Part shown: positions 56,533 to 64,000 of the stretch, piece after piece
How the letters are laid out: every line of letters starts with the position of its first letter
How positions within the stretch are numbered: position 1 is the first letter of the stretch
Source: JAKZVK01 sp965248255
GTDB taxonomy: Bacteria; Acidobacteriota; Terriglobia; Bryobacterales; UBA6623
Reading direction: 5' to 3'
Assembly: GCA_965248255.1 (NCBI GenBank)
Contig: CBDFIW010000001.1
Span: 372,001-436,000 of the forward strand
Length of the DNA stretch: 64,000 nucleotides
Program-made: the position numbers and the translations under genes
The notes under the pieces: model-generated
Databases searched by the model: none
The model's input: the letters and a program-made list of their open reading frames with translations, nothing else
Told to the model about the DNA's origin: nothing

Positions 56533-57060
56533 TCAATAGAAGAGGTATTTCCGCCAAGCCTCCTGATGGTTGCCCAGTTGACGCATCAAGCTGCGGCTGG
56601 TGTGGAGATTGAAGGGCCGCGGACGCCTGACGAGGGCCATCCCAGCTTCTTCCGGCAACCGGTCGCCCTTGCGGTTGTTGCACCTGCGGCAGGAGGTGAC
56701 CAGGTTCTCCCAGCTACTGTTCCCGCCGCGTGAGCGTGGCGTGACGTGATCCAAGGTCAGATCCGTGGCCGAGAAGATACTCTTGCAGTACTGGCACGTG
56801 TAGCGGTCGCGCATGAGGATGTTCTTGCGCGAGAGCGCCCGCGTCTGCCGCGGAATGCGGCGGTACTCGAGCAGTCGAATGACCGAAGGCACCCTGATTG
56901 CCTGCGAGGGTGAATGAACATGATGGGCGCTCAGTTCCTCGGCCGAGGCCACGCCCTTGAGCATGAGCACCAATGCGCGGCGAGCAATACATACGTGGAT
57001 GGGTTCATAGCTGGCGTTGAGGACCAGGACGGGTATGCCCAGCACGCTGCGGCCGTTCAT
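56533..57060 (-). CDS. HNH endonuclease
   Basis: The 175-residue protein has a C-terminal HNH core: zinc Cys pairs C89xxC92 (TCQYCK) and C124xxC127 (SCRRCNNRKGD), catalytic D104-H105 (LTLDHVTPRSRGG) and Asn119 (WENLV). The N-terminal part (VLVLNASYEPIHVCIARRALVLMLKG) is the usual companion of this HNH_5-type group found in many bacteria. Its start overlaps the stop of comF by four bases, so both are co-translated; the role of the pair is not clear. Confidence 0.9.
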   Translation of the reverse strand: MNGRSVLGIPVLVLNASYEPIHVCIARRALVLMLKGVASAEELSAHHVHSPSQAIRVPSVIRLLEYRRIPRQTRALSRKNILMRDRYTCQYCKSIFSATDLTLDHVTPRSRGGNSSWENLVTSCRRCNNRKGDRLPEEAGMALVRRPRPFNLHTSRSLMRQLGNHQEAWRKYLFY

Positions 57061-57848
57061 GAGCCCGTACCCCCGGGAAGCCCCGCCGTCTTTGGGCCGC
57101 CGTCATGCCTGGCGCCCACGTCCCAGGGGGTAATTCGCCGCTTGGCACGCGCGACGGTCAACGCCGCCACGGATCGGGCTCCAGCGGCCTTGAGCGCCTT
57201 GGCGCAGGCGCCCAGGGTGGCGCCCGTCGTCATGACGTCATCCACTAGAATCACGCGTTTGCCACGCACCGCATCGTTACGCCGGACGGCGAACGCCCCG
57301 TCAACGTTGCGCCGGCGCTCATGATGAGAAAGCCCGGCTTGCGGTTTGGTGGCACGTACCCTAGTCAGCACGCGGGGCGCGAACGTGACTCCCATGCGCC
57401 GCGAAAGCTGATGAGCTAACGCGTGGGCCTGGTTGAAACCGCGCTGCCACCACCGAAGACGATACAGCGGAACCGGCGCGATCACGTCCGCCGGTGTCAG
57501 GACGTCGGCGACGTCAACCATGCGATCCGCCAAGAGGACGGCGATGGGAACCATACGGTCGTACTTGAGCAGATGGATCAGACGGCGCAGGTCGCCCTCA
57601 TAGGCGCCGAAGCTACGCGCGATGTCGAACGGCCAGGGATTGGTGCGGCAAAGTCCGCAGAGGTCAACGCCCTGCAGGGCCGCTGCCTCTTCGAAGGGCA
57701 GCCCGCACCGCACGCATGTCACGGGCGCCTGGAGGCGTTCCACCGCCTCGATACAGGGGTGGCAGATCGGAACACGAGAGACCTCAGTGAGAGGAGTGTT
57801 GCAGAGGCGGCATTGATCCGGCACGGCCACCGAGGCCAAGGAGTCCAC
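57057..57848 (-). CDS. comF: ComF-family phosphoribosyltransferase
   Basis: The 263-residue protein has N-terminal zinc Cys pairs (CRLCNTPL, ICHPC, CVRCGLPF, LCGLC) and a phosphoribosyltransferase domain with the PRPP loop VILVDDVMTTGATLGACAKAL and GFNQAHALAHQLSRRM. ComF proteins act in DNA uptake in competent bacteria, but many carriers are not competent. The gene overlaps the HNH gene. Confidence 0.9.
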   Translation of the reverse strand: MDSLASVAVPDQCRLCNTPLTEVSRVPICHPCIEAVERLQAPVTCVRCGLPFEEAAALQGVDLCGLCRTNPWPFDIARSFGAYEGDLRRLIHLLKYDRMVPIAVLLADRMVDVADVLTPADVIAPVPLYRLRWWQRGFNQAHALAHQLSRRMGVTFAPRVLTRVRATKPQAGLSHHERRRNVDGAFAVRRNDAVRGKRVILVDDVMTTGATLGACAKALKAAGARSVAALTVARAKRRITPWDVGARHDGGPKTAGLPGGTGS

Positions 57849-57972
57849 CAGGTCGCGGAGAAGCCCCAGGGGATGGCGACCCGGCAGTGCCGAAATGGAG
57901 ATGCTACTCGAGAAGGCTCACCTCACGCTCCAGTACTCTTCTCAGTTTACTCTGAGCCGCCACGGCCTTGTG

Positions 57973-58347
57973 TCACGATTCGAGCGCGGAATCTTGGCCG
58001 CCGCGGCCCTCCTCTTCTTCCTGGCAGGCGTGGCAGTACAGCGCCCAAGGTACGGCGTCCAACCTTTTCTTGTTGATCAATTCACCGCACGACTGGCACC
58101 GGCCGAACTCCTTCGAGCCTGAGCGTGTCAGCGCCGCCTTCACGAGAAGGAGTTGTAGCCGTTCAGCGTCGCTTTGGGAGAAGGCAAACTCTTTGGCGTA
58201 CGAATTCACCGCCTTTTGGGCCGAGTCGTCCGGCGACGCCAAATCCGCGCCGCGGCCCGCCTCGCCGACTCGGGCCAGTAGGATCTCCAGCTCCTGCTGC
58301 TTTTCCTCCAGCATACGCCGGTAACGGGTGCGCCGCCGCTTGTCCAT
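57973..58347 (-). CDS. DksA/TraR C4-type zinc-finger protein
   Basis: The 124-residue protein has a coiled-coil N-terminus (RYRRMLEEKQQELEILLARV) and the DksA zinc finger C84xxC87...C105xxC108 (FGRCQSCGELINKKRLDAVPWALYCHAC). The two tip Asp residues used by DksA are represented by DDSAQKA. It likely binds RNA polymerase through the secondary channel and responds to ppGpp. Confidence 0.9.
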   Translation of the reverse strand: MDKRRRTRYRRMLEEKQQELEILLARVGEAGRGADLASPDDSAQKAVNSYAKEFAFSQSDAERLQLLLVKAALTRSGSKEFGRCQSCGELINKKRLDAVPWALYCHACQEEEEGRGGQDSALES

Positions 58348-58793
58348 GTGGCTGTTCTGCTCCAGGGCCGGTTCGGCCCCGGCTAAAACCCGCCTACTAT
58401 ACGAATTCTAGGGAGAGGGCTTCCAGGGTGTCAATTCAAGGTGTCAAGAGGCACAGAAAATGTCCCCTGCGGTAGGGCGACCGCAGTGTCCCTGGTTGTC
58501 GGAGAGAATCGTCGTCGGGGTTGTAGAAGTGTGGAAGTCACGCGGTGATTTCCAAGGGGCGGTGGAAAGTATGGAAGGCGATCCACTGCTTCTCGATCCC
58601 GGCACTGCTGCCTCAAGACTCAATCGTCTGGGAGCTCGCGAGAGGGTGATCTACGGCCGGTCGGCTGTACTCTTGTGATCTAGACGGTTCAGAATAGAAG
58701 GACGGTCGCTCGACTCCAGCGAAAGGGAGCCGCTCGATCGGCGCACCCGCTACACTTACGGCGATCCATCAAAAGGGAAAGGGAGAGGAACAC
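58348..58793. other. Intergenic region with an ISNCY-like remnant
   Basis: The segment 58455-58620 matches in reverse complement the right end of the ISNCY-like element (about 63225-63352), so it is a solo end. The remainder, including the region before the SnoaL-like gene, has a good AAAGGGAGAGG ribosome-binding site at 58779-58789. Confidence 0.6.
58455..58620 (-). mobile_element. Solo end of an ISNCY-like element (remnant)
   Basis: AATGTCCCC starts it, and stretches such as GGAGAGAATCGTC, GATTTCCAAGGGGCGGTGG and TCCCGGCACTGCTGCC align with the reverse complement of the right end at 63225-63352, with substitutions and small gaps. It is an older relic of the same kind of element. Confidence 0.65.
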
Positions 58794-59162
58794 ATGTCAG
58801 TACCCGATGTTGCGAACGGCCTGGTCAATCTTTGCCGGCAGGGTCAGTTCATGAGCGCGATCGAAACCTACTATAGCGACAATATCGTGAGCGTCGAGCC
58901 CGTGGGCAACGAACAGATGCCCGCCGAGATGTCTGGTATCGACAGCATCAAAGGGAAGAACCAGTGGTGGGCAGAGAACCACGAGGTGCACGGCCTGCAG
59001 GTCGACGGCCCGTTCGTAGGCGACTCGCAATTCGCCGTTCGCTTCCATATGGATGTCACGCCCAAGATGTCGGGCCAACACGTCACGATGGTGGAGGTGG
59101 GCGTATACACCGTCGAAGCTGACAAGATCGTGCGCGAGGAGTTCTACTACAACGCGCCATAA
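58794..59162 (+). CDS. SnoaL-like / NTF2-fold protein
   Basis: The 122-residue protein has the SnoaL/NTF2-like cone-shaped pattern: LVNLCRQGQFMSAIETYYSDNIVSVEPVG, then SIKGKNQWWAENHEVHGLQV and four strands ending VYTVEADKIVREEFYYN. Members are small cyclases, isomerases or carrier domains. The gene stands in front of a dehydrogenase but with 300 bp between, so linkage is doubtful. Confidence 0.85.
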   Translation: MSVPDVANGLVNLCRQGQFMSAIETYYSDNIVSVEPVGNEQMPAEMSGIDSIKGKNQWWAENHEVHGLQVDGPFVGDSQFAVRFHMDVTPKMSGQHVTMVEVGVYTVEADKIVREEFYYNAP

Positions 59163-59210
59163 AGGGACGCGGACACCTGCCATGAGATGGCGGCAGAGCC
59201 GCAGTGCTTT

Positions 59211-59240
59211 GTAGGGGGCGGGCCCCTGTGCCCGCCCGAC
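59211..59240 (+). repeat. GTAGGGGCGGGCCCC-type palindromic repeat, copy 3
   Basis: GTAGGGGGCGGGCCCCTGTG followed by CCCGCCCGAC. A diverged inverted copy (GCGCGGACCCAGTGGTCCGC followed by CCCTACG) lies at 59299-59325, so the two face each other 60 bp apart. Confidence 0.75.
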
Positions 59241-59298
59241 CGCGGAGTTGCTCTTGACTTCAACCCAAAGATGAGCTGCATTGCCAAGGGCTATGGTG

Positions 59299-59325
59299 GC
59301 GCGGACCCAGTGGTCCGCCCCTACG
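59299..59325 (-). repeat. Diverged GTAGGGGCGG-type repeat, inverted relative to 59211
   Basis: The reverse strand reads CGTAGGGGCGGACCACTGGG then TCCGCGC, the same frame as copy 1 with G/A-type changes in both arms that keep pairing (GCGGACC/GGTCCGC). Confidence 0.6.
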
Positions 59326-59466
59326 AACGCCCCGACACGTCGCCAGCTTGCCTTGCGCCTGTCCTGTGATGTACAGTCCACGCTTGGTGTTGCCGGGCTG
59401 ACCCTAGCGACGCCTGCTTGATGCGGCGATCGCCCGCCGTCGGGAACTATCGCTTGGGGGAAGCTC

Positions 59467-60633
59467 ATGTCCAAACCACTGCACGTCGGCATGATTGGCT
59501 ACGGCTTCATGGGCCGCGCGCACTCCAACGCCTACAAACGGCTGAACGATTTCTTCGAAGTCGAGCATCGCCCGGTGCTCAAAGCCGCCTGCGCCCGCAA
59601 GAAGGAAAAGGCGCAGGCCTTCGCCGACAACTGGGGCTACGAGCGGGTCGAGACCGACTGGCGCAAGCTGGTCGAAGCCGACGATATCGACCTGATTGAT
59701 CTCTGTGCGCCGAATCACGTTCACCATGAGATCGCCCTGGCTGCGGCCAAGGCGGGCAAAATGGTGCTGTGCGAGAAGCCGTTGGCGATGAACGTCCCCG
59801 AGGCTGAGGAGATGACGCGGGCGGTCGAGGAGGCCGGCGTGGCGAACATGGTCTGGTTCAACTACCGCCGCGTGCCATCCATTGCGCTCGCCAAACAGAT
59901 CGTCGACGAAGGTCGGATCGGACGGCCGTTCCACTACCGCGCCGCCTACCTCCAAGACTGGACGATTGCCGAAGACGTACCCCAAGGCGGGGCGGCACTG
60001 TGGCGTTTGGACGTGAACGTTGCCGGGTCGGGCGTCACCGGGGATCTCCTGGCGCACTCGATCGACACGGCCATGTGGCTCAACGGTGCGATCACCCGGG
60101 TAGTCGCCAGGACGGAAACCTTCGTTAAACAACGCCAGCACGTCGAGACGGGCAAGGCCGAGCCGGTGGGCATCGACGACGCGTGCATGTTTCTCGCCGA
60201 GTTCGCCAATGGCTCGATGGGGACGTTTGAATCGACACGCTACGCGCGCGGCCGCAAAAACTTCAACACACTCGAGCTGAACGGCGCGGACGGCAGTGTC
60301 TATTTCGACCTTGAAGAGCCCGAGTATTTACAGTTTTTCGAATACACGCAGCAGCAGTCGGGTAAGAAGACCGAAGATCACCTCACCGGCTGGCGCAAGA
60401 TCCACACGACGAACTTCGAGCATCCCTACATGGACCACTACTGGGTGCCCGGCACCTGTATTGGCTACGAGCACACCTTCTTGAATGCCCTGGCCGACTT
60501 CGTCATCGGCATCGAGACAGGCAAACCAACCCAGCCTGACTTCCGCAACGCCCTTCAGACGCAGAAGGTCTGCGACACGGTGCTGGAGTCAGCCAAGTCC
60601 GGGCAGTGGTTCGACACGGGCGTTGAGTTCTAG
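59467..60633 (+). CDS. Gfo/Idh/MocA-family oxidoreductase
   Basis: The 388-residue protein begins with the Rossmann motif (VGMIGYGFMGRAHSNAYKRL), has the family's EKPLAMNVPEAEEMTRAVE (catalytic Lys region) and NYRRVPSIALAKQIVDEGRIG, and ends with a beta-sheet domain with YEHTFLNALADFVIGIETGKPTQPDFRNALQTQKV. A possible catalytic His is in LLAHSIDTAMWL. It likely oxidises a sugar or inositol with NAD(P). It is the only sugar gene next to the mobile cluster. Confidence 0.92.
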   Translation: MSKPLHVGMIGYGFMGRAHSNAYKRLNDFFEVEHRPVLKAACARKKEKAQAFADNWGYERVETDWRKLVEADDIDLIDLCAPNHVHHEIALAAAKAGKMVLCEKPLAMNVPEAEEMTRAVEEAGVANMVWFNYRRVPSIALAKQIVDEGRIGRPFHYRAAYLQDWTIAEDVPQGGAALWRLDVNVAGSGVTGDLLAHSIDTAMWLNGAITRVVARTETFVKQRQHVETGKAEPVGIDDACMFLAEFANGSMGTFESTRYARGRKNFNTLELNGADGSVYFDLEEPEYLQFFEYTQQQSGKKTEDHLTGWRKIHTTNFEHPYMDHYWVPGTCIGYEHTFLNALADFVIGIETGKPTQPDFRNALQTQKVCDTVLESAKSGQWFDTGVEF

Positions 60634-60782
60634 GGAACGGTCTAGTTGAGGGAAGCTCAACGGCGAAGCTGAACCTCCCTTCGCCCTGTTGAAAGGCAAT
60701 GATAATGTCCCCATGAGCAGGCAATAGAAATGTCCCCTAATCTGGACCTCCACGAGGAGGTGAAAGATTGGGAAGGACATGG

Positions 60783-60980
60783 ATGAGCGACAAGGAGCTG
60801 AGGCGTAGTGAGGTGCTAAGCCGGGTCCGGCGGGGGGAGTGGAAGCTGAACGAAGCGGCGGCGCGGCTTGAGATCAGCTACCGTCAAGCCAAGCGCCTGT
60901 GGAGCCGTTATCGCAAGGGCGGGACTAAGGCGCTGGTGCACGGCAACGTCGGGCGCCGCTCGAACCGCGCTAGTACTTAA
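60783..60980 (+). pseudogene. ISNCY-like transposase, N-terminal part
   Basis: MSDKELRRSEVLSRVRRGEW starts the protein (GGAAGG upstream) and a helix-turn-helix follows (KLNEAAARLEISYRQAKRLWSRYRKGGTKALVHGN). The frame stops inside the inserted IS630; original sequence continued RASTKPVEFRRRVL across the junction. Confidence 0.82.
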
Positions 60981-62088
60981 GATCATAAGTTAGCGTATGA
61001 GTAAGAAAGAGGCCGCTGCCTCACGCTGGCCTTGGTCCATTCGAAAGGGGCGGCGTTTTCGTTGTGTGCCTCGAGGAAGCGGTCGATGGCTGCGCGTACT
61101 TCGTAGGGCGAGGTGAAGCTGGCTCCCTGCAACGCCCGCCGACTGAGGATACTGAACCAGATCTCAATCTGATTCAGCCACGAGGCGTAGGTCGGAGTGT
61201 AGTGCAAGTGCACGTTGGGGTGGCGCTGGAGCCAACGATCCCGTTTCGGCTTGTGGGTGTTGAGATTGTCCAGCACGACGTGCAACTCGAAGCCTTCGTA
61301 GAGATCCACCAGTTGGTTCATGAAGTCTAGAAACTCTCGCCGCCGGCGACGCTGGTAGTGACCAGCCGTGACGTGACCGGTGGCCACCTCCAGGGCGGCG
61401 AACAAGGTCGTTGTGCCATGGCGTTTGTAGCCGTGGCTGAAGCCCGTCAAGGCCTTGCCGTCGGGCAGCCGCAGCCAGCCCTGAGCGCGTTCGAGGGCTT
61501 GGATGTGGGGCTTTTCGTCGACGGCTAGCACGACAGCGTTCTCGGGCGGGTCCAGGTAAAGTCCCACGATGTCGGCGGCTTTACGGGCAAACTCGGGATC
61601 GGTCGAGAGGCACCAGCTGCGACGACGCCGCAGCGAGATGCCCCGGCGGCGCAGCACGCGCCAGACTTGTTGGTCACTCACCTCGCCGAGCGCTTGGGCC
61701 AGGAGTTGGCCGGTCCAAGTGGCCTGTCCGCTGGGCGGCGATTCATCGAGTTTCTTGAGAATGCGTTTCTCGCTCGCGGCGTCGTATTGCCGCGGCTTGC
61801 CGGGTCGCGCTTCGTCGGCCAAGCCGGCCAGCCGTTGGCGGGCAAAGCGGGTGCGCCACTTCGACACCCGTGCCGGCCGCGTTCCCAACTGCGCCGCGAT
61901 CTCCAGGTTCGACTTTCCTTGGGCCGCCAGCAGGACGATGCGAGCCCTTTCGGCGGTACGCCGTTCGGTCTTGTGGGCCCGTCGCCAGCGCTGTAGCGTC
62001 CGTTCCTCAGCAGGACTCAAAAGGATGGGCGTGGCTCTTTTAGCCATGCCCTTATTCTATCACAAGTGCGTCTATTTATGATAGTAAG
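60976..62088 (-). mobile_element. IS630-family element (type 2), nested in the ISNCY-like element
   Basis: Removal leaves one TA (60974-60975 equals 62089-62090), the standard IS630 target duplication, and restores the ISNCY frame. The ends are imperfect inverted repeats: CTTAAGATCATAAGTTAGCG on the left and CTTACTATCATAAATAGACG on the right strand. The length is 1113 bp. Confidence 0.9.
60983..62047 (-). CDS. IS630-family transposase, single frame
   Basis: The 354-residue protein has an N-terminal HTH (LEIAAQLGTRPARVSKWRTRFARQ), a linker with PPSGQATWTGQLLAQAL, and a complete DDE domain: VLAVDEKPHIQALERAQ, HVVLDNLNTHK and TPTYASWLNQIEIWFSILSRRAL. Unlike the element at 13441, no frameshift is needed. 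It should be active. Confidence 0.93.
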   Translation of the reverse strand: MAKRATPILLSPAEERTLQRWRRAHKTERRTAERARIVLLAAQGKSNLEIAAQLGTRPARVSKWRTRFARQRLAGLADEARPGKPRQYDAASEKRILKKLDESPPSGQATWTGQLLAQALGEVSDQQVWRVLRRRGISLRRRRSWCLSTDPEFARKAADIVGLYLDPPENAVVLAVDEKPHIQALERAQGWLRLPDGKALTGFSHGYKRHGTTTLFAALEVATGHVTAGHYQRRRRREFLDFMNQLVDLYEGFELHVVLDNLNTHKPKRDRWLQRHPNVHLHYTPTYASWLNQIEIWFSILSRRALQGASFTSPYEVRAAIDRFLEAHNENAAPFEWTKASVRQRPLSYSYANL

Positions 62089-62090
62089 TA

Positions 62091-63171
62091 CTAAGCCGGT
62101 GGAGTTTCGCCGGCGTGTGTTGGCCTTGGTGCGGGAACACTATGGGGGCGACCGCAGCAGCGCTGCGGGCCGACGCTAGCCGCGGAGCAGCTGCAACAGG
62201 ATCACGGCCTGGAGGTGTCGGTGCGCACGCTGCGGCGCTGGATGCTCGCGGCGGGCCTGTGGAGCCGGAGTCGCAAGCGCCCACCGCATCGCAGCCGGCG
62301 GCAACGCAAAGCGCACTTCGGCGAGCTGATTCAACTCGACGGTTCGCACCACCACTGGCTGGAAGGACGCGGCCCGAAAGCCTGTCTGATGAACTTTGTC
62401 GATGACGCGACCGGTCTTGCACTGTGCCGCTTCTCGGGCCAGGAAACGACCTGGGCCGCGGCCGATCTGCTCCAAGCCTGGGTGCGCCAACACGGCGTTC
62501 CCAAGGCGTTGTACTGCGACTGGAAAAACGTCTACCAGCGCCAGCCGACGTCGCGGGAAGCACTGGAAGGCATCAAGCCCGAGACGCAGTTCGGGCGCAT
62601 GTGCGCGAAGCTTGGCATTGGCATCATTGCCGCATCGTCGCCGCAAGCCAAGGGACGTGTCGAACGCCATCACGGCACGCACCAGGACCGCCTGATCAAG
62701 AAGATGCGGCTGCGGGGCATCGTTGATTACGAGGCGGCGAACCGTTACCTCGGCGAGGAGTACTTAGCCGAGCACAACGAGCGCTTCTGCTGCGAGCCGG
62801 CGGCGGGAGCGGACTTTCACCAGGCGCTACCCCGCGGCACCGAGCTGCGAGGGGTGTTCTGCTTGGAGTACGAACGGGTGGTGAGCAACGACCAGGTGGT
62901 GCGTTTCGAGAATCGTTGTTTGCAGTTGAAGCCGAAACGCAATCAGGGCGTGGGGGCGGGTGCACGGGTGACGGTCCAACAGGGGCGCGATGAGAGCTTG
63001 CAGGTGAGGTTTGAGGGGCACGAGATCGAGCACGAAGTGATCGCCACGCCGACGCCACGGCTGCGGACGAAGCCGGCACCGCAGGGGAACGTGGTGGCCA
63101 GACGCAAGCCGGCGGCGAACCACCCCTGGCGGCGACCTGTGCTGCGGAAAACACGAGCTGCGAATTCATAA
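62091..63171 (+). pseudogene. ISNCY-like transposase, C-terminal part
   Basis: From 62091 the frame reads KPVEFRRRVLALVREHYGGDRSSAAGRR and stops at 62177; the next frame gives GPTLAAEQLQQDHGLEVSVR and continues to 63171, so there is a one-base frame change near 62160. The rest has a complete rve-type catalytic core: LIQLDGSHHHWLEG (Asp), ALYCDWKNVYQ (Asp) and SPQAKGRVERHHGTHQDRL (Glu). It is disrupted twice. Confidence 0.8.
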
Positions 63172-63389
63172 GAGGGCTGTGGAAATGCCGGGTCGGATGG
63201 AAAGCGTGGAAAACCTTGTGGCGGCAGCCGTGCCGGGCTCGCGGATCCGTGGATGGTTTTCCACCCTTCCCACCGCCCCTTGGAAATCGCTGCGCGATTC
63301 CCACAGTTCCACAGCCCCGACGATGACGATTCTCTCCTATCACCAAGGGGACACTTCTACTGGGCTACCGAGGGGGACATTTCTATTGG

Positions 63390-63596
63390 GCCTTGACAAC
63401 GTTCGTAAAGACGTATTGACGGCATCGATCGCGGGTGATAATCTCACACCATCCTGTGGATTTATCTCTGGTTTCGACTGGATCAGACACTACGGGCGTC
63501 TCCACCCGGCCGCATTTCGCCATCGTGCGCGGTTCATATGACCGACCTCGGTCTCACTCATCGATCTTCATTCATACCCCTGGGAGCTCATCCACC
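63390..63596. other. Intergenic region before the sugar dehydrogenase gene
   Basis: No gene is seen. It must contain the promoter of the dehydrogenase gene; no operator-like repeat was recognised. Confidence 0.4.
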
Positions 63597-64000
63597 ATGC
63601 TCGTTCGATCGAAGGAAGTCTTCTCCGCACTATTGCTTCTGACCCTCGTTGCTTTCTGGTCCTCGCCCGCTGCCGGTGGTTATCCCGCCGGATTCTCCGA
63701 AGTGCTCGTCGCCTCGGGTTTCAGCAGCCCGACGGCGATGGCCTTTGCCCCCGACGGGCGCCTCTTCGTCTGCCGTCAAGGCGGCGAGTTGCGAGTCATC
63801 AAGAACGGCGGTCTGCTACCGACCCCGTTCCTCACGCTTAGCGTCAACTCTAGCGGCGAGCGCGGGCTGCTCGGGGTGGCCTTCGACCCCGACTTCGCGA
63901 ACAACCAATACGTCTATGTCTACTACACAACCGCCTCGAACCCGATCCACAATCGCGTCAGCCGTTTCACTGCCAACGGCGACGTTGCGCTCGCGGGCAG
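63597..64000 (+). CDS. PQQ-dependent sugar dehydrogenase-type secreted protein, 3' partial
   Basis: From ATG 63597 the frame runs to the window edge (134 codons). It has a signal peptide (VFSALLLLTLVAFWSSPAAG) and the start of a six-bladed propeller of the soluble glucose/sorbosone dehydrogenase type: GFSSPTAMAFAPDGRLFVC, GGELRVIKNG and GERGLLGVAFDPDFANNQYVYVYYTT, with NPIHNRVSRFTANGD. It would oxidise an aldose with PQQ outside the cytoplasm. A GGGAG lies about 13 bp upstream. Confidence 0.9.
   Translation, partial: MLVRSKEVFSALLLLTLVAFWSSPAAGGYPAGFSEVLVASGFSSPTAMAFAPDGRLFVCRQGGELRVIKNGGLLPTPFLTLSVNSSGERGLLGVAFDPDFANNQYVYVYYTTASNPIHNRVSRFTANGDVALAG

Larger units (their letters stand above)
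60701..63389 (+). mobile_element. ISNCY-like transposon interrupted by an IS630 element
   Basis: Inverted ends carry CAATAGAAATGTCCCC (60722-60737 and its complement 63374-63389), with a further ATAATGTCCCC outside or inside them. The transposase starts at 60783, is cut at 60975 by the inserted IS630 (60976-62088) and resumes at 62091. The body also has a frameshift near 62160. The element is dead in its present state. Confidence 0.78.

Overview
The window looks like chromosomal DNA of a free-living, GC-rich acidobacterium of the Solibacter/Bryobacterales type. This is an inference from gene content: a DUF1549/DUF1553 + DUF1501 pair, many Tat-exported polysaccharide/sugar proteins, a Ser/Thr kinase fused to a TolB-like propeller, a long TonB-like protein, and a recO-glyQ-glyS-ppdK row. 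No rRNA or tRNA gene was recognised.

Layout. 1-11.5 kb is an export-rich catabolic region: a partial CxxCH-containing DUF1549/1553 protein with its DUF1501 partner, a Tat-exported SelA-like PLP enzyme, two sialidase-type propellers (the first split by a one-base frameshift), a GMC oxidoreductase with its gluconate-dehydrogenase-subunit-3-like partner, and a small membrane protein. 11.5-15.4 kb is eroded: a PIG-L deacetylase remnant, a gene cut by an IS630-type element, and the first of two near-identical 830 bp IS5/IS427-type elements. 15.4-23.1 kb holds another exported propeller, DinB, an acyl-CoA dehydrogenase, a DUF1080 protein, a Tat-signal DegT-type aminotransferase, a pentapeptide-repeat protein and a fused nucleotidyltransferase/CDP-alcohol phosphotransferase. 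23.1-24.6 kb is mostly non-coding, with palindromes and a possible structured RNA ahead of a small frameshifted AT-hook-like ORF.

24.6-30.3 kb has a secreted protein with an acidic Pro-rich tail, a translationally coupled 2-hydroxyacid dehydrogenase and HpcH/HpaI aldolase, and a DUF481 outer-membrane protein with the second IS5 copy directly upstream of its start. 30.3-42 kb is mostly housekeeping: MoaB, an Rrf2-cysK unit with a clear palindromic operator, ppdK, glyS, glyQ, recO and a kinase-propeller sensor. 42-46.3 kb has an SGNH hydrolase and two paralogous exported proteins of unknown function, one destroyed by an 8 bp tandem duplication, with a hicB-hicA pair (hicA carrying a nonsense codon) between them.

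46.4-53.7 kb has a TerB-like protein, a membrane protein, a sodium:solute symporter, an ungapped ~874 bp second copy of the symporter's 3' part between two copies of a 53 bp direct repeat, a likely orphan polymorphic-toxin/immunity module and an IS110 element. 53.7-58.4 kb encodes a HAD phosphatase, a TonB-like protein, an HNH nuclease overlapping comF, and a DksA-type zinc-finger protein. 58.4-63.4 kb has a SnoaL-like protein and a Gfo/Idh/MocA oxidoreductase, then a nested mobile element: an ISNCY-like transposon interrupted by a second, different IS630 element with a clear TA target duplication. The window ends inside a secreted PQQ-type sugar dehydrogenase.

The least explained parts are the toxin/immunity module with its flanking 53 bp repeats and symporter fragment, the possible RNA at 23.7 kb, the duplicated exported family with the decayed toxin-antitoxin pair, and the fused inositol-phosphate-type enzyme.
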